A stretch of DNA of 64,000 bases from Acanthosepion esculentum (lineage: Eukaryota > Mollusca > Cephalopoda > Sepiida > Sepiidae), in the NCBI GenBank assembly GCA_964036315.1, contig OZ038478.1:145988565-146052564 (forward strand). Direction: 5' to 3'. Of this stretch, positions 26,501 through 38,669 are shown piece after piece. The first letter of the stretch is position 1, and each line of letters starts with the position of its first letter. The position numbers and the translations under genes are program-made. The notes below the pieces were generated by a model. That model was not told where the DNA came from and did no database searches. It saw only the letters and a program-made list of their open reading frames with translations.

Positions 26501-28240
26501 CCGTCCTTATTGCTTTTATTCTTATTATTATAGAGTTCACTTGGCTATTGGCTACTCCCTTAGACTGCATTGATAACCATCTTTGTTGCATGAAGAAAGG
26601 GACAAAACTAAGAGAAAAAAATTAAGAGCCCAACACATGAGTCTTTCCATTTTGTTTACCGCTCTGATTGCTTTTATTCTTATTATTATAGATTTCACGC
26701 GGCTATTGGCTACTACCTTAGACTGCATTGATAACCATCTTTGTTGCATGAAGAAAGGGACAAAACTAAGAGACAAAAATTAAGAGCCCAACACATGAGT
26801 CTTTCCATTTTGTTTACCACTCTTATTGCTTTTATTCTTATTATTATAGAGTTCACTTGGCTATTGGCTACTCCCTTAGACTGCATTGATAACCATCTTT
26901 GTTGCATGAAGAAAGGGACAAAACTAAGAGACAAAAATTAAGAGCCCAACACATGAGTCTTTCCATTTTGTTTACCGCTCTTATTGCTTTTATTCTTATT
27001 ATTATAGAGTTCACTTGGCTATTGGCTACTCCCTTAGACTGCATTGATAACCATCTTTGTTGCATTAAGAAAGGGACAAAACTAAGAGACAAAAATTAAG
27101 AGCCCAACACATGAGTCTTTCCATTTTGTTTACCGCTCTTATTGCTTTTATTCTTATTATTATAGAGTTCACTTGGCTATTGGCTACTCCCTTAGACTGC
27201 ATTGATAACCATCTTTGTTGCATGAAGAAAAGGACAAAACTAAGAGACAAAAATTAAGAGCCCAACACATGAGTCTTTCCATTTTGTTTACCACGCTTAT
27301 TGCTTTTATTCTTATTATTATAGAGTTCACTTGGCTATTGGCTACTCCCTTAGACTGCATTGATAACTATCTTTGTTGCATTAAGAAAGGGACAAAACTA
27401 AGAGAAAAAATTAAGAGCCCAACACATGAGTCTTTCCATTTTGTTTACCGCTCTTATTGCTTTTATTCTTATTATTATAGAGTTCACTTGGCTATTGGCT
27501 ACTCCCTTAGACTGCATTGATAACCATCTTTGTTGCATGAAGAAAGGGACAAAACTAAGAGACAAAAATTAAGAGCCCAACACATGAGTCTTTCCATTTT
27601 GTTTACCACTCTTATTGCTTTTATTCTTATTATTATAGAGTTCACTTGGCTATTGGCTACTCCCTTAGACTGCATTGATAACCATATTTGTTGCATTAAG
27701 AATGGGACAAAACTAAGAGAAAAAAATTAAGAGCCCAACACATGAGTCTTTCCATTTTGTTTACCGCTCTTATTGCTTTTATTCTTATTATTATAGATTA
27801 CACGTGGCTATTGGCTACTCCCTTAGACTGCATTGATAACCATCTTTGTTGCATGAAGAAAGGGACAAAACTAAGAGACAAAAATTAAGAGCCCAACACA
27901 TAAGTCTTTCCATTTTGTTTACCACTCTTATTGCTTTTATTCTTATTATTATAGAGTTCACTTGGCTATTGGCTACTCCCTTAGACTGCATTGATAACCA
28001 TCTTTGTTGCATTAAGAAAGGGACAAAACTAAGAGAAAAAATTAAGAGCCCAACACAGGAGTCTTTCCATTTTGTTTACCGCTCTTATTGCTTTTATTCT
28101 TATTATTATAGAGTTCACTTGGCTATTGGCTACTCCCTTAGACTGCATTGATAACCATCTTTGTTGCATTAAGAAAGGGACAAAACTAAGAGACAAAAAT
28201 TAAGAGCCCAACACATGAGTCTTTCCATTTTGTTTACCGC
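22880..28240. repeat. About 30-monomer HOR, first copy (lag 4735 bp to the next)
   Basis: About 22880-25900 matches 27615-30630 at lag 4735. Shared marks are CACAGGAGTC (23321, 28056), runs of GATTTCACGTGG monomers, GGCTTCTCCC (24341, 29076), CATATTTG/AAGAATGGG (24529, 29264), GACAACCATC (24679, 29414) and AACCGTC (25788, 30523). Within it, 26350-27680 matches 30770-32100 at lag 4420, sharing AAGAAACGG, CACGCGGC with CTACTACC (26697, 31117) and ACCACGCTTATTG (27293, 31713). The change of lag from 4735 to 4420 (two monomers) is an internal indel between copies. Confidence 0.88.
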
Positions 28241-31200
28241 TCTTATTGCTTTTATTCTTATTATTAGAGAGTTCACTTGGCTATTGGCTACTCCCTTAGA
28301 CTGCATTGATAACCATCTTTGTTGCATGAAGAAAGGGACAAAACTAAGAGACAAAAATTAAGAGCCCAACACATGAGTCTTTCCATTTTGTTTACCGCTC
28401 TTATTGCTTTTATTCTTATTATTATAGATTTCACGTGGCTATTGGCTACTCCCTTAGACTGCATTGATAACCATCTTTGTTGCATGAAGAAAGGGACAAA
28501 ACTAAGAGACAAAAATTAAGAGCCCAACACATGAGTCTTTCCATTTTGTTTACCGCTCTTATTGCTTTTATTCTTATTATTATAGATTTCACGTGGCTAT
28601 TGGCTACTCCCTTAGACTGCATTGATAACCATCTTTGTTGCATGAAGAAAGGGACAAAACTAAGAGACAAAAATTAAGAGCCCAACACATGAGTCTTTCC
28701 ATTTTGTTTACCGCTCTTATTGCTTTTATTCTTATTATTATAGATTTCACGTGGCTATTGGCTACTCCCTTAGACTGCATTGATAACCATCTTTGTTGCA
28801 TGAAGAAAGGGACAAAACTAAGAGACAAAAATTAAGAGCCCAACACATGAGTCTTTCCATTTTGTTTACCGCTCTTATTGCTTTTATTCTTATTATTATA
28901 GAGTTCACTTGGCTATTGGCTACTCCCTTAGACTGCATTGATAACCATCTTTGTTGCATGAAGAAAGGGACAAAACTAAGAGACAAAAATTAAGAGCCCA
29001 ACACATGAGTCTTTCCATTTTGTTTACCGCTCTTATTGCTTTTATTCTTATTATTATAGATTTCACGTGGCTATTGGCTTCTCCCTTAGACTGCATTGAT
29101 AACCATCTTTGTTGCATGAAGAAAGGGACAAAACTAAGAGACAAAAATTAAGAGCCCAACACATGAGTCTTTCCATTTTGTTTACCGCTCTTATTGCTTT
29201 TATTCTTATTATTATAGAGTTCACTTGGCTATTGGCTACTCCCTTAGACTGCATTGATAACCATATTTGTTGCATTAAGAATGGGACAAAACTAAGAGAA
29301 AAAAATTAAGAGCCCAACACATGAGTCTTTCCATTTTGTTTACCGCTCTTATTGCTTTTATTCTTATTATTATAGAGTTCACTTGGCTATTGGCTACTCC
29401 CTTAGACTGCATTGACAACCATCTTTGTTGCATGAAGAAAGGGACAAAACTAAGAGAAAAAAATTAAGAGCCCAACACATGAGTCTTTCCATTTTGTTTA
29501 CCGCTCTTATTGCTTTTATTCTTATTATTATAGATTTCACGTGGCTATTGGCTACTCCCTTAGACTGCATTGATAACCATCTTTGTTGCATGAAGAAAGG
29601 GACAAAACTAAGAGACAAAAATTAAGAGCCCAACACATGAGTCTTTCCATTTTGTTTACCACTCTTATTGCTTTTATTCTTATTATTATAGAGTTCACTT
29701 GGCTATTGGCTACTCCCTTAGACTGCATTGATAACCATCTTTGTTGCATTAAGAAAGGGACAAAACTAAGAGAAAAAATTAAGAGCCCAACACATGAGTC
29801 TTTCCATTTTGTTTACCGCTCTTATTGCTTTTATTCTTATTATTATAGAGTTCACTTGGCTATTGGCTACTCCCTTAGACTGCATTGATAACCATCTTTG
29901 TTGCATTAAGAAAGGGACAAAACTAAGAGACAAAAATTAAGAGCCCAACACATGAGTCTTTCCATTTTGTTTACCGCTCTTATTGCTTTTATTCTTATTA
30001 TTATAGAGTTCACTTGGCTATTGGCTACTCCCTTAGACTGCATTGATAACCATCTTTGTTGCATGAAGAAAGGGACAAAACTAAGAGACAAAAATTAAGA
30101 GCCCAACACATGAGTCTTTCCATTTTGTTTACCGCTCTTATTGCTTTTATTCTTATTATTATAGATTTCACGTGGCTATTGGCTACTCCCTTAGACTGCA
30201 TTGATAACCATCTTTGTTGCATGAAGAAAGGGACAAAACTAAGAGACAAAAATTAAGAGCCCAACACATGAGTCTTTCCATTTTGTTTACCGCTCTTATT
30301 GCTTTTATTCTTATTATTATAGATTTCACGTGGCTATTGGCTACTCCCTTAGACTGCATTGATAACCATCTTTGTTGCATGAAGAAAGGGACAAAACTAA
30401 GAGACAAAAATTAAGAGCCCAACACATGAGTCTTTCCATTTTGTTTACCGCTCTTATTGCTTTTATTCTTATTATTATAGAGTTCACTTGGCTATTGGCT
30501 ACTCCCTTAGACTGCATTGATAACCGTCTTTGTTGCATGAAGAAAGGGACAAAACTAAGAGACAAAAATTAAGAGCCCAACACATGAGTCTTTCCATTTT
30601 GTTTACCGCTCTTATTGCTTTTATTCTTATTATTATAGAGTTCACTTGGCTATTGGCTACTCCCTTAGACTGCATTGATAACCATCTTTGTTGCATTAAG
30701 AAAGGGACAAAACTAAGAGACAAAAATTAAGAGCCCAACACATGAGTCTTTCCATTTTGTTTACCGCTCTTATTGCTTTTATTCTTATTATTATAGAGTT
30801 CACTTGGCTATTGGCTACTCCCTTAGACTGCATTGATAACCATCTTTGTTGCATTAAGAAACGGACAAAACTAAGAGAAAAAATTAAGAGCCCAACACAT
30901 GAGTCTTTCCATTTTGTTTACCGTCCTTATTGCTTTTATTCTTATTATTATAGAGTTCACTTGGCTATTGGCTACTCCCTTAGACTGCATTGATAACCAT
31001 CTTTGTTGCATGAAGAAAGGGACAAAACTAAGAGAAAAAAATTAAGAGCCCAACACATGAGTCTTTCCATTTTGTTTACCGCTCTGATTGCTTTTATTCT
31101 TATTATTATAGATTTCACGCGGCTATTGGCTACTACCTTAGACTGCATTGATAACCATCTTTGTTGCATGAAGAAAGGGACAAAACTAAGAGACAAAAAT

Positions 31201-32817
31201 TAAGAGCCCAACACATGAGTCTTTCCATTTTGTTTACCACTCTTATTGCTTTTATTCTTATTATTATAGAGTTCACTTGGCTATTGGCTACTCCCTTAGA
31301 CTGCATTGATAACCATCTTTGTTGCATGAAGAAAGGGACAAAACTAAGAGACAAAAATTAAGAGCCCAACACATGAGTCTTTCCATTTTGTTTACCGCTC
31401 TTATTGCTTTTATTCTTATTATTATAGAGTTCACTTGGCTATTGGCTACTCCCTTAGACTGCATTGATAACCATCTTTGTTGCATTAAGAAAGGGACAAA
31501 ACTAAGAGACAAAAATTAAGAGCCCAACACATGAGTCTTTCCATTTTGTTTACCGCTCTTATTGCTTTTATTCTTATTATTATAGAGTTCACTTGGCTAT
31601 TGGCTACTCCCTTAGACTGCATTGATAACCATCTTTGTTGCATGAAGAAAGGGACAAAACTAAGAGACAAAAATTAAGAGCCCAACACATGAGTCTTTCC
31701 ATTTTGTTTACCACGCTTATTGCTTTTATTCTTATTATTATAGAGTTCACTTGGCTATTGGCTACTCCCTTAGACTGCATTGATAACTATCTTTGTTGCA
31801 TTAAGAAAGGGACAAAACTAAGAGAAAAAATTAAGAGCCCAACACATGAGTCTTTCCATTTTGTTTACCGCTCTTATTGCTTTTATTCTTATTATTATAG
31901 AGTTCACTTGGCTATTGGCTACTCCCTTAGACTGCATTGATAACCATCTTTGTTGCATGAAGAAAGGGACAAAACTAAGAGACAAAAATTAAGAGCCCAA
32001 CACATGAGTCTTTCCATTTTGTTTACCACTCTTATTGCTTTTATTCTTATTATTATAGAGTTCACTTGGCTATTGGCTACTCCCTTAGACTGCATTGATA
32101 ACCATCTTTGTTGCATTAAGAAACGGACAAAACTAAGAGAAAAAATTAAGAGCCCAACACATGAGTCTTTCCATTTTGTTTACCGTCCTTATTGCTTTTA
32201 TTCTTATTATTATAGAGTTCACTTGGCTATTGGCTACTCCCTTAGACTGCATTGATAACCATCTTTGTTGCATGAAGAAAGTGACAAAACTAAGAGACAA
32301 AAATTAAGAGCCCAACACATGAGTCTTTCCATTTTGTTTACCACTCTTATTGCTTTTATTCTTATTATTATAGAGTTCACTTGGCTATTGGCTACTCCCT
32401 TAGACTGCATTGATAACCATCTTTGTTGCATGAAGAAAGGGACAAAACTAAGAGAAAAAAATTAAGAGCCCAACACATGAGTCTTTCCATTTTGTTTACC
32501 ACTCTTATTGCTTTTATTCTTATTATTATAGAGTTCACTTGGCTATTGGCTACTCCCTTAGACTGCATTGATAACCATCTTTGTTGCATGAAGAAAGGGA
32601 CAAAACTAAGAGAAAAAAATTAAGAGCCCAACACATGAGTCTTTCCATTTTGTTTACCACTCTTATTGCTTTTATTCTTATTATTATAGAGTTCACTTGG
32701 CTATTGGCTACTCCCTTAGACTGCATTGATAACCATCTTTGTTGCATGAAGAAAGGGACAAAACTAAGTGACAAAAATTAAGAGCCCAACACATGAGTCT
32801 TTCCATTTTGTTTACCA
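28240..32817. repeat. 29-monomer HOR, second copy (4578-bp unit)
   Basis: The unit repeats at 32818-37183 with a constant lag of 4578 bp over about 4.37 kb (29 monomers minus four bases, fitting four A6 monomers). Ordered content: four CATGAAG/CACGTG-type monomers, GGCTTCTCCC (29076), AAGAATGGG (29280), GACAACCATC, an A6 monomer, AACCGTC (30523), AAGAAACGG, CACGCGGC/CTACTACC (31117), ACCACGC (31713), a second AAGAAACGG, AAGAAAGTGAC (near 32276), then GAAAAAAATT/ACCACTC monomers. CATTAGAGAG-type private changes (TTATTAGAGAG at 28262) show limited later divergence. Confidence 0.9.
28432..28437. other. CACGTG palindrome in the GATTTCACGTGG monomer subtype (example)
   Basis: Two substitutions (GAG to GAT and ACTTGG to ACGTGG) create a CACGTG hexamer and a second CpG. 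I count about 60 such monomers by hand, nearly all in 1-19.3 kb and 22-35 kb. CACGTG is the known G-box/E-box core for bHLH and bZIP factors, and a reversed CCAAT (ATTGG) lies just downstream. Whether any protein binds here is unknown, and chance origin is the simple explanation. Confidence 0.4.
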
Positions 32818-35800
32818 CTCTTATTGCTTTTATTCTTATTATTATAGAGTTCACTTGGCTATTGGCTACTCCCTTAGACTGCATTGATAACCATCTTTGT
32901 TGCATGAAGAAAGGGACAAAACTAAGAGACAAAAATTAAGAGCCCAACACATGAGTCTTTCCATTTTGTTTACCGCTCTTATTGCTTTTATTCTTATTAT
33001 TATAGATTTCACGTGGCTATTGGCTACTCCCTTAGACTGCATTGATAACCATCTTTGTTGCATGAAGAAAGGGACAAAACTAAGAGACAAAAATTAAGAG
33101 CCCAACACATGAGTCTTTCCATTTTGTTTACCGCTCTTATTGCTTTTATTCTTATTATTATAGATTTCACGTGGCTATTGGCTACTCCCTTAGACTGCAT
33201 TGATAACCATCTTTGTTGCATGAAGAAAGGGACAAAACTAAGAGACAAAAATTAAGAGCCCAACACATGAGTCTTTCCATTTTGTTTACCGCTCTTATTG
33301 CTTTTATTCTTATTATTATAGATTTCACGTGGCTATTGGCTACTCCCTTAGACTGCATTGATAACCATCTTTGTTGCATGAAGAAAGGGACAAAACTAAG
33401 AGACAAAAATTAAGAGCCCAACACATGAGTCTTTCCATTTTGTTTACCGCTCTTATTGCTTTTATTCTTATTATTATAGAGTTCACTTGGCTATTGGCTA
33501 CTCCCTTAGACTGCATTGATAACCATCTTTGTTGCATGAAGAAAGGGACAAAACTAAGAGACAAAAATTAAGAGCCCAACACATGAGTCTTTCCATTTTG
33601 TTTACCGCTCTTATTGCTTTTATTCTTATTATTATAGATTTCACGTGGCTATTGGCTTCTCCCTTAGACTGCATTGATAACCATCTTTGTTGCATGAAGA
33701 AAGGGACAAAACTAAGAGACAAAAATTAAGAGCCCAACACATGAGTCTTTCCATTTTGTTTACCGCTCTTATTGCTTTTATTCTTATTATTATAGAGTTC
33801 ACTTGGCTATTGGCTACTCCCTTAGACTGCATTGATAACCATATTTGTTGCATTAAGAATGGGACAAAACTAAGAGAAAAAAATTAAGAGCCCAACACAT
33901 GAGTCTTTCCATTTTGTTTACCGCTCTTATTGCTTTTATTCTTATTATTATAGAGTTCACTTGGCTATTGGCTACTCCCTTAGACTGCATTGACAACCAT
34001 CTTTGTTGCATGAAGAAAGGGACAAAACTAAGAGAAAAAAATTAAGAGCCCAACACATGAGTCTTTCCATTTTGTTTACCGCTCTTATTGCTTTTATTCT
34101 TATTATTATAGATTTCACGTGGCTATTGGCTACTCCCTTAGACTGCATTGATAACCATCTTTGTTGCATGAAGAAAGGGACAAAACTAAGAGACAAAAAT
34201 TAAGAGCCCAACACATGAGTCTTTCCATTTTGTTTACCACTCTTATTGCTTTTATTCTTATTATTATAGAGTTCACTTGGCTATTGGCTACTCCCTTAGA
34301 CTGCATTGATAACCATCTTTGTTGCATTAAGAAAGGGACAAAACTAAGAGAAAAAATTAAGAGCCCAACACATGAGTCTTTCCATTTTGTTTACCGCTCT
34401 TATTGCTTTTATTCTTATTATTATAGAGTTCACTTGGCTATTGGCTACTCCCTTAGACTGCATTGATAACCATCTTTGTTGCATTAAGAAAGGGACAAAA
34501 CTAAGAGACAAAAATTAAGAGCCCAACACATGAGTCTTTCCATTTTGTTTACCGCTCTTATTGCTTTTATTCTTATTATTATAGAGTTCACTTGGCTATT
34601 GGCTACTCCCTTAGACTGCATTGATAACCATCTTTGTTGCATGAAGAAAGGGACAAAACTAAGAGACAAAAATTAAGAGCCCAACACATGAGTCTTTCCA
34701 TTTTGTTTACCGCTCTTATTGCTTTTATTCTTATTATTATAGATTTCACGTGGCTATTGGCTACTCCCTTAGACTGCATTGATAACCATCTTTGTTGCAT
34801 GAAGAAAGGGACAAAACTAAGAGACAAAAATTAAGAGCCCAACACATGAGTCTTTCCATTTTGTTTACCGCTCTTATTGCTTTTATTCTTATTATTATAG
34901 ATTTCACGTGGCTATTGGCTACTCCCTTAGACTGCATTGATAACCATCTTTGTTGCATGAAGAAAGGGACAAAACTAAGAGACAAAAATTAAGAGCCCAA
35001 CACATGAGTCTTTCCATTTTGTTTACCACTCTTATTGCTTTTATTCTTATTATTATAGAGTTCACTTGGCTATTGGCTACTCCCTTTGACTGCATTGATA
35101 ACCATCTTTGTTGCATGAAGAAAGGGACAAAACTAAGAGACAAAAATTAAGAGCCCAACACATGAGTCTTTCCATTTTGTTTACCGCTCTTATTGCTTTT
35201 ATTCTTATTATTATAGAGTTCACTTGGCTATTGGCTACTCCCTTAGACTGCATTGATAACCATCTTTGTTGCATTAAGAAAGGGACAAAACTAAGAGACA
35301 AAAATTAAGAGCCCAACACATGAGTCTTTCCATTTTGTTTACCGCTCTTATTGCTTTTATTCTTATTATTATAGAGTTCACTTGGCTATTGGCTACTCCC
35401 TTAGACTGCATTGATAACCATCTTTGTTGCATTAAGAAACGGACAAAACTAAGAGAAAAAATTAAGAGCCCAACACATGAGTCTTTCCATTTTGTTTACC
35501 GTCCTTATTGCTTTTATTCTTATTATTATAGAGTTCACTTGGCTATTGGCTACTCCCTTAGACTGCATTGATAACCATCTTTGTTGCATGAAGAAAGGGA
35601 CAAAACTAAGAGAAAAAAATTAAGAGCCCAACACATGAGTCTTTCCATTTTGTTTACCGCTCTGATTGCTTTTATTCTTATTATTATAGATTTCACGCGG
35701 CTATTGGCTACTACCTTAGACTGCATTGATAACCATCTTTGTTGCATGAAGAAAGGGACAAAACTAAGAGACAAAAATTAAGAGCCCAACACATGAGTCT

Positions 35801-37183
35801 TTCCATTTTGTTTACCACTCTTATTGCTTTTATTCTTATTATTATAGAGTTCACTTGGCTATTGGCTACTCCCTTAGACTGCATTGATAACCATCTTTGT
35901 TGCATGAAGAAAGGGACAAAACTAAGAGACAAAAATTAAGAGCCCAACACATGAGTCTTTCCATTTTGTTTACCGCTCTTATTGCTTTTATTCTTATTAT
36001 TATAGAGTTCACTTGGCTATTGGCTACTCCCTTAGACTGCATTGATAACCATCTTTGTTGCATTAAGAAAGGGACAAAACTAAGAGACAAAAATTAAGAG
36101 CCCAACACATGAGTCTTTCCATTTTGTTTACCGCTCTTATTGCTTTTATTCTTATTATTATAGAGTTCACTTGGCTATTGGCTACTCCCTTAGACTGCAT
36201 TGATAACCATCTTTGTTGCATGAAGAAAGGGACAAAACTAAGAGACAAAAATTAAGAGCCCAACACATGAGTCTTTCCATTTTGTTTACCACGCTTATTG
36301 CTTTTATTCTTATTATTATAGAGTTCACTTGGCTATTGGCTACTCCCTTAGACTGCATTGATAACTATCTTTGTTGCATTAAGAAAGGGACAAAACTAAG
36401 AGAAAAAATTAAGAGCCCAACACATGAGTCTTTCCATTTTGTTTACCGCTCTTATTGCTTTTATTCTTATTATTATAGAGTTCACTTGGCTATTGGCTAC
36501 TCCCTTAGACTGCATTGATAACCATCTTTGTTGCATGAAGAAAGGGACAAAACTAAGAGACAAAAATTAAGAGCCCAACACATGAGTCTTTCCATTTTGT
36601 TTACCACTCTTATTGCTTTTATTCTTATTATTATAGAGTTCACTTGGCTATTGGCTACTCCCTTAGACTGCATTGATAACCATCTTTGTTGCATTAAGAA
36701 ACGGACAAAACTAAGAGAAAAAATTAAGAGCCCAACACATGAGTCTTTCCATTTTGTTTACCGTCCTTATTGCTTTTATTCTTATTATTATAGAGTTCAC
36801 TTGGCTATTGGCTACTCCCTTAGACTGCATTGATAACCATCTTTGTTGCATGAAGAAAGTGACAAAACTAAGAGACAAAAATTAAGAGCCCAACACATGA
36901 GTCTTTCCATTTTGTTTACCACTCTTATTGCTTTTATTCTTATTATTATAGAGTTCACTTGGCTATTGGCTACTCCCTTAGACTGCATTGATAACCATCT
37001 TTGTTGCATGAAGAAAGGGACAAAACTAAGAGAAAAAAATTAAGAGCCCAACACATGAGTCTTTCCATTTTGTTTACCACTCTTATTGCTTTTATTCTTA
37101 TTATTATAGAGTTCACTTGGCTATTGGCTACTCCCTTAGACTGCATTGATAACCATCTTTGTTGCATGAAGAAAGGGACAAAA
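32818..37183. repeat. 29-monomer HOR, third copy
   Basis: Homologous throughout to 28240-32605. It retains GGCTTCTCCC (33654), AAGAATGGG (33858), GACAACCATC (33992), CACGCGGC/CTACTACC (35695), ACCACGC (36291) and AAGAAAGTGAC (near 36854). The AACCGTC mark of the earlier copies is absent, and that monomer instead has ACCACTC and CCCTTTGAC (35086), so a single monomer has been replaced or converted. The match ends near 37183, where the third copy has AAGTGACAAAAATT. Confidence 0.9.
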
Positions 37184-37370
37184 CTAAGTGACAAAAATTA
37201 AGAGCCCAACACATGAGTCTTTCCATTTTGTTTACCACTCTTATTGCTTTTATTCTTATTATTATAGAGTTCACTTGGCTATTGGCTACTCCCTTAGACT
37301 GCATTGATAACCATCTTTGTTGCATGAAGAAAGGGACAAAACTAAGAGAAAAAAATTAAGAGCCCAACAC

Positions 37371-37528
37371 ATGAGTCTTTCCATTTTGTTTACCGCTCTT
37401 ATTGCTTTTATTCTTATTATTATAGAGTTCACTTGGCTATTGGCTACTCCCTTAGACTGCATTGATAACCATCTTTGTTGCATTAAGAAAGGGACAAAAC
37501 TAAGAGAAAAAAATTAAGAGCCCAACAC
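37371..37528 (+). repeat. Reference monomer: exact 158-bp consensus copy
   Basis: This monomer carries the commonest base at every diagnostic site and serves as the numbering reference, with base 1 at the A of ATGAGTC. It has ACCGCTC near base 23, GAGTTCACTTGG near 55-66, CATTAAGAAAGGG at 111-123 and A7 at about 137-143. G+C is 54 of 158. TAAGAG occurs twice (131-136 and 145-150), and its reverse complement CTCTTA lies at 26-31. GGCTATTGGCTA is a short internal direct repeat. No clear 40- or 80-bp subrepeat is visible. Because 158 is not a multiple of three, reading frames shift at each monomer. Confidence 0.95.
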
Positions 37529-38669
37529 ATGAGTCTTTCCATTTTGTTTACAGCTCTTATTGCTTTTATTCTTATTATTATAGAGTTCACGTGGCTATTG
37601 GCTACTCCCTTAGACTGCATTGATAACCATCTTTGTTGCATTAAGAAAGGGACAAAACTAAGAGAAAAAAATTAAGAGCCCAACACATGAGTCTTTCAAT
37701 TTTGTTTACCGTCCTTATTGCTTTTATTCTTATTATTATAGAGTTCACTTGGCTATTGGCTACTCCCTTAGACTGCATTGATAACCATCTTTGTTGCACT
37801 AAGAATGGGACAAAACTAAGAGAAAAAATTAAGAGCCCAACACATGAGACTTTCCATTTTGTTTACCGTCCTTATTGCTTTTATTCTTATTATTATAGAG
37901 TTCACTTGGCTATTGGCTACTCCCTTAGACTGCATTGATAACCATCTTTGTTGCATGAAGAAAGGGACAAAACTAAGAGACAAAAATTAAGAGCCCAACA
38001 CATGAGTCTTTCCATTTTGTTTACCACTCTTGTTGCTTTTATTCTTATTATTATAGAGTTCATTTGGCTATTGGCTACTCCCTTAGACTGCATTGATAAC
38101 CATCTTTGTTGCATGAAGAAAGGGACAAAACTAGAAGACAAAAATTAAGAGCCCAACACATGAGTCTTTCCATTTTGTTTACCACTCTTATTGCTTTTAT
38201 TCTTATTATTATAGAGTTCACTTGGCTATTGGCTACTCCCTTAGACTGCATTGATAACCATCTTTGTTGCATGAAGAAAGGGACAAAACTAAGAGAAAAA
38301 AATTAAGAGCCCAACACATGAGTCTTTCCATTTTGTTTACCACTCTTATTGCTTTTATTCTTATTATTATAGAGTTCACTTGGCTATTGGCTACTCCCTT
38401 AGACTGCATTGATAACCATCTTTGTTGCATGAAGAAAGGGACAAAACTAAGTGACAAAAATTAAGAGCCCAACACATGAGTCTTTCCATTTTGTTTACCA
38501 CTCTTATTGCTTTTATTCTTATTATTATAGAGTTCACTTGGCTATTGGCTACTCCCTTAGACTGCATTGATAACCATCTTTGTTGCATGAAGAAAGGGAC
38601 AAAACTAAGAGAAAAAAATTAAGAGCCCAACACATGAGTCTTTCCATTTTGTTTACCGCTCTTATTGCT

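Noticed and set aside
37451..37460. CCCTTAG in each monomer as a telomere-like motif.
   Set aside because: It is a single heptamer per monomer, not CCCTAAA or CCCTAA, and never repeats in tandem.
37371..37528. Internal RNA polymerase III promoter boxes or a tRNA/SINE origin of the monomer.
   Set aside because: GAGTTCAC weakly resembles part of a B box, but no matching A box, tRNA fold or SINE tail is visible.
37371..37528. The carrot 159-bp centromere satellite, built from four related units of about 40 bp.
   Set aside because: Cutting this monomer into four 40-base parts shows no clear similarity between them. Length is the only resemblance, so no species was assigned.
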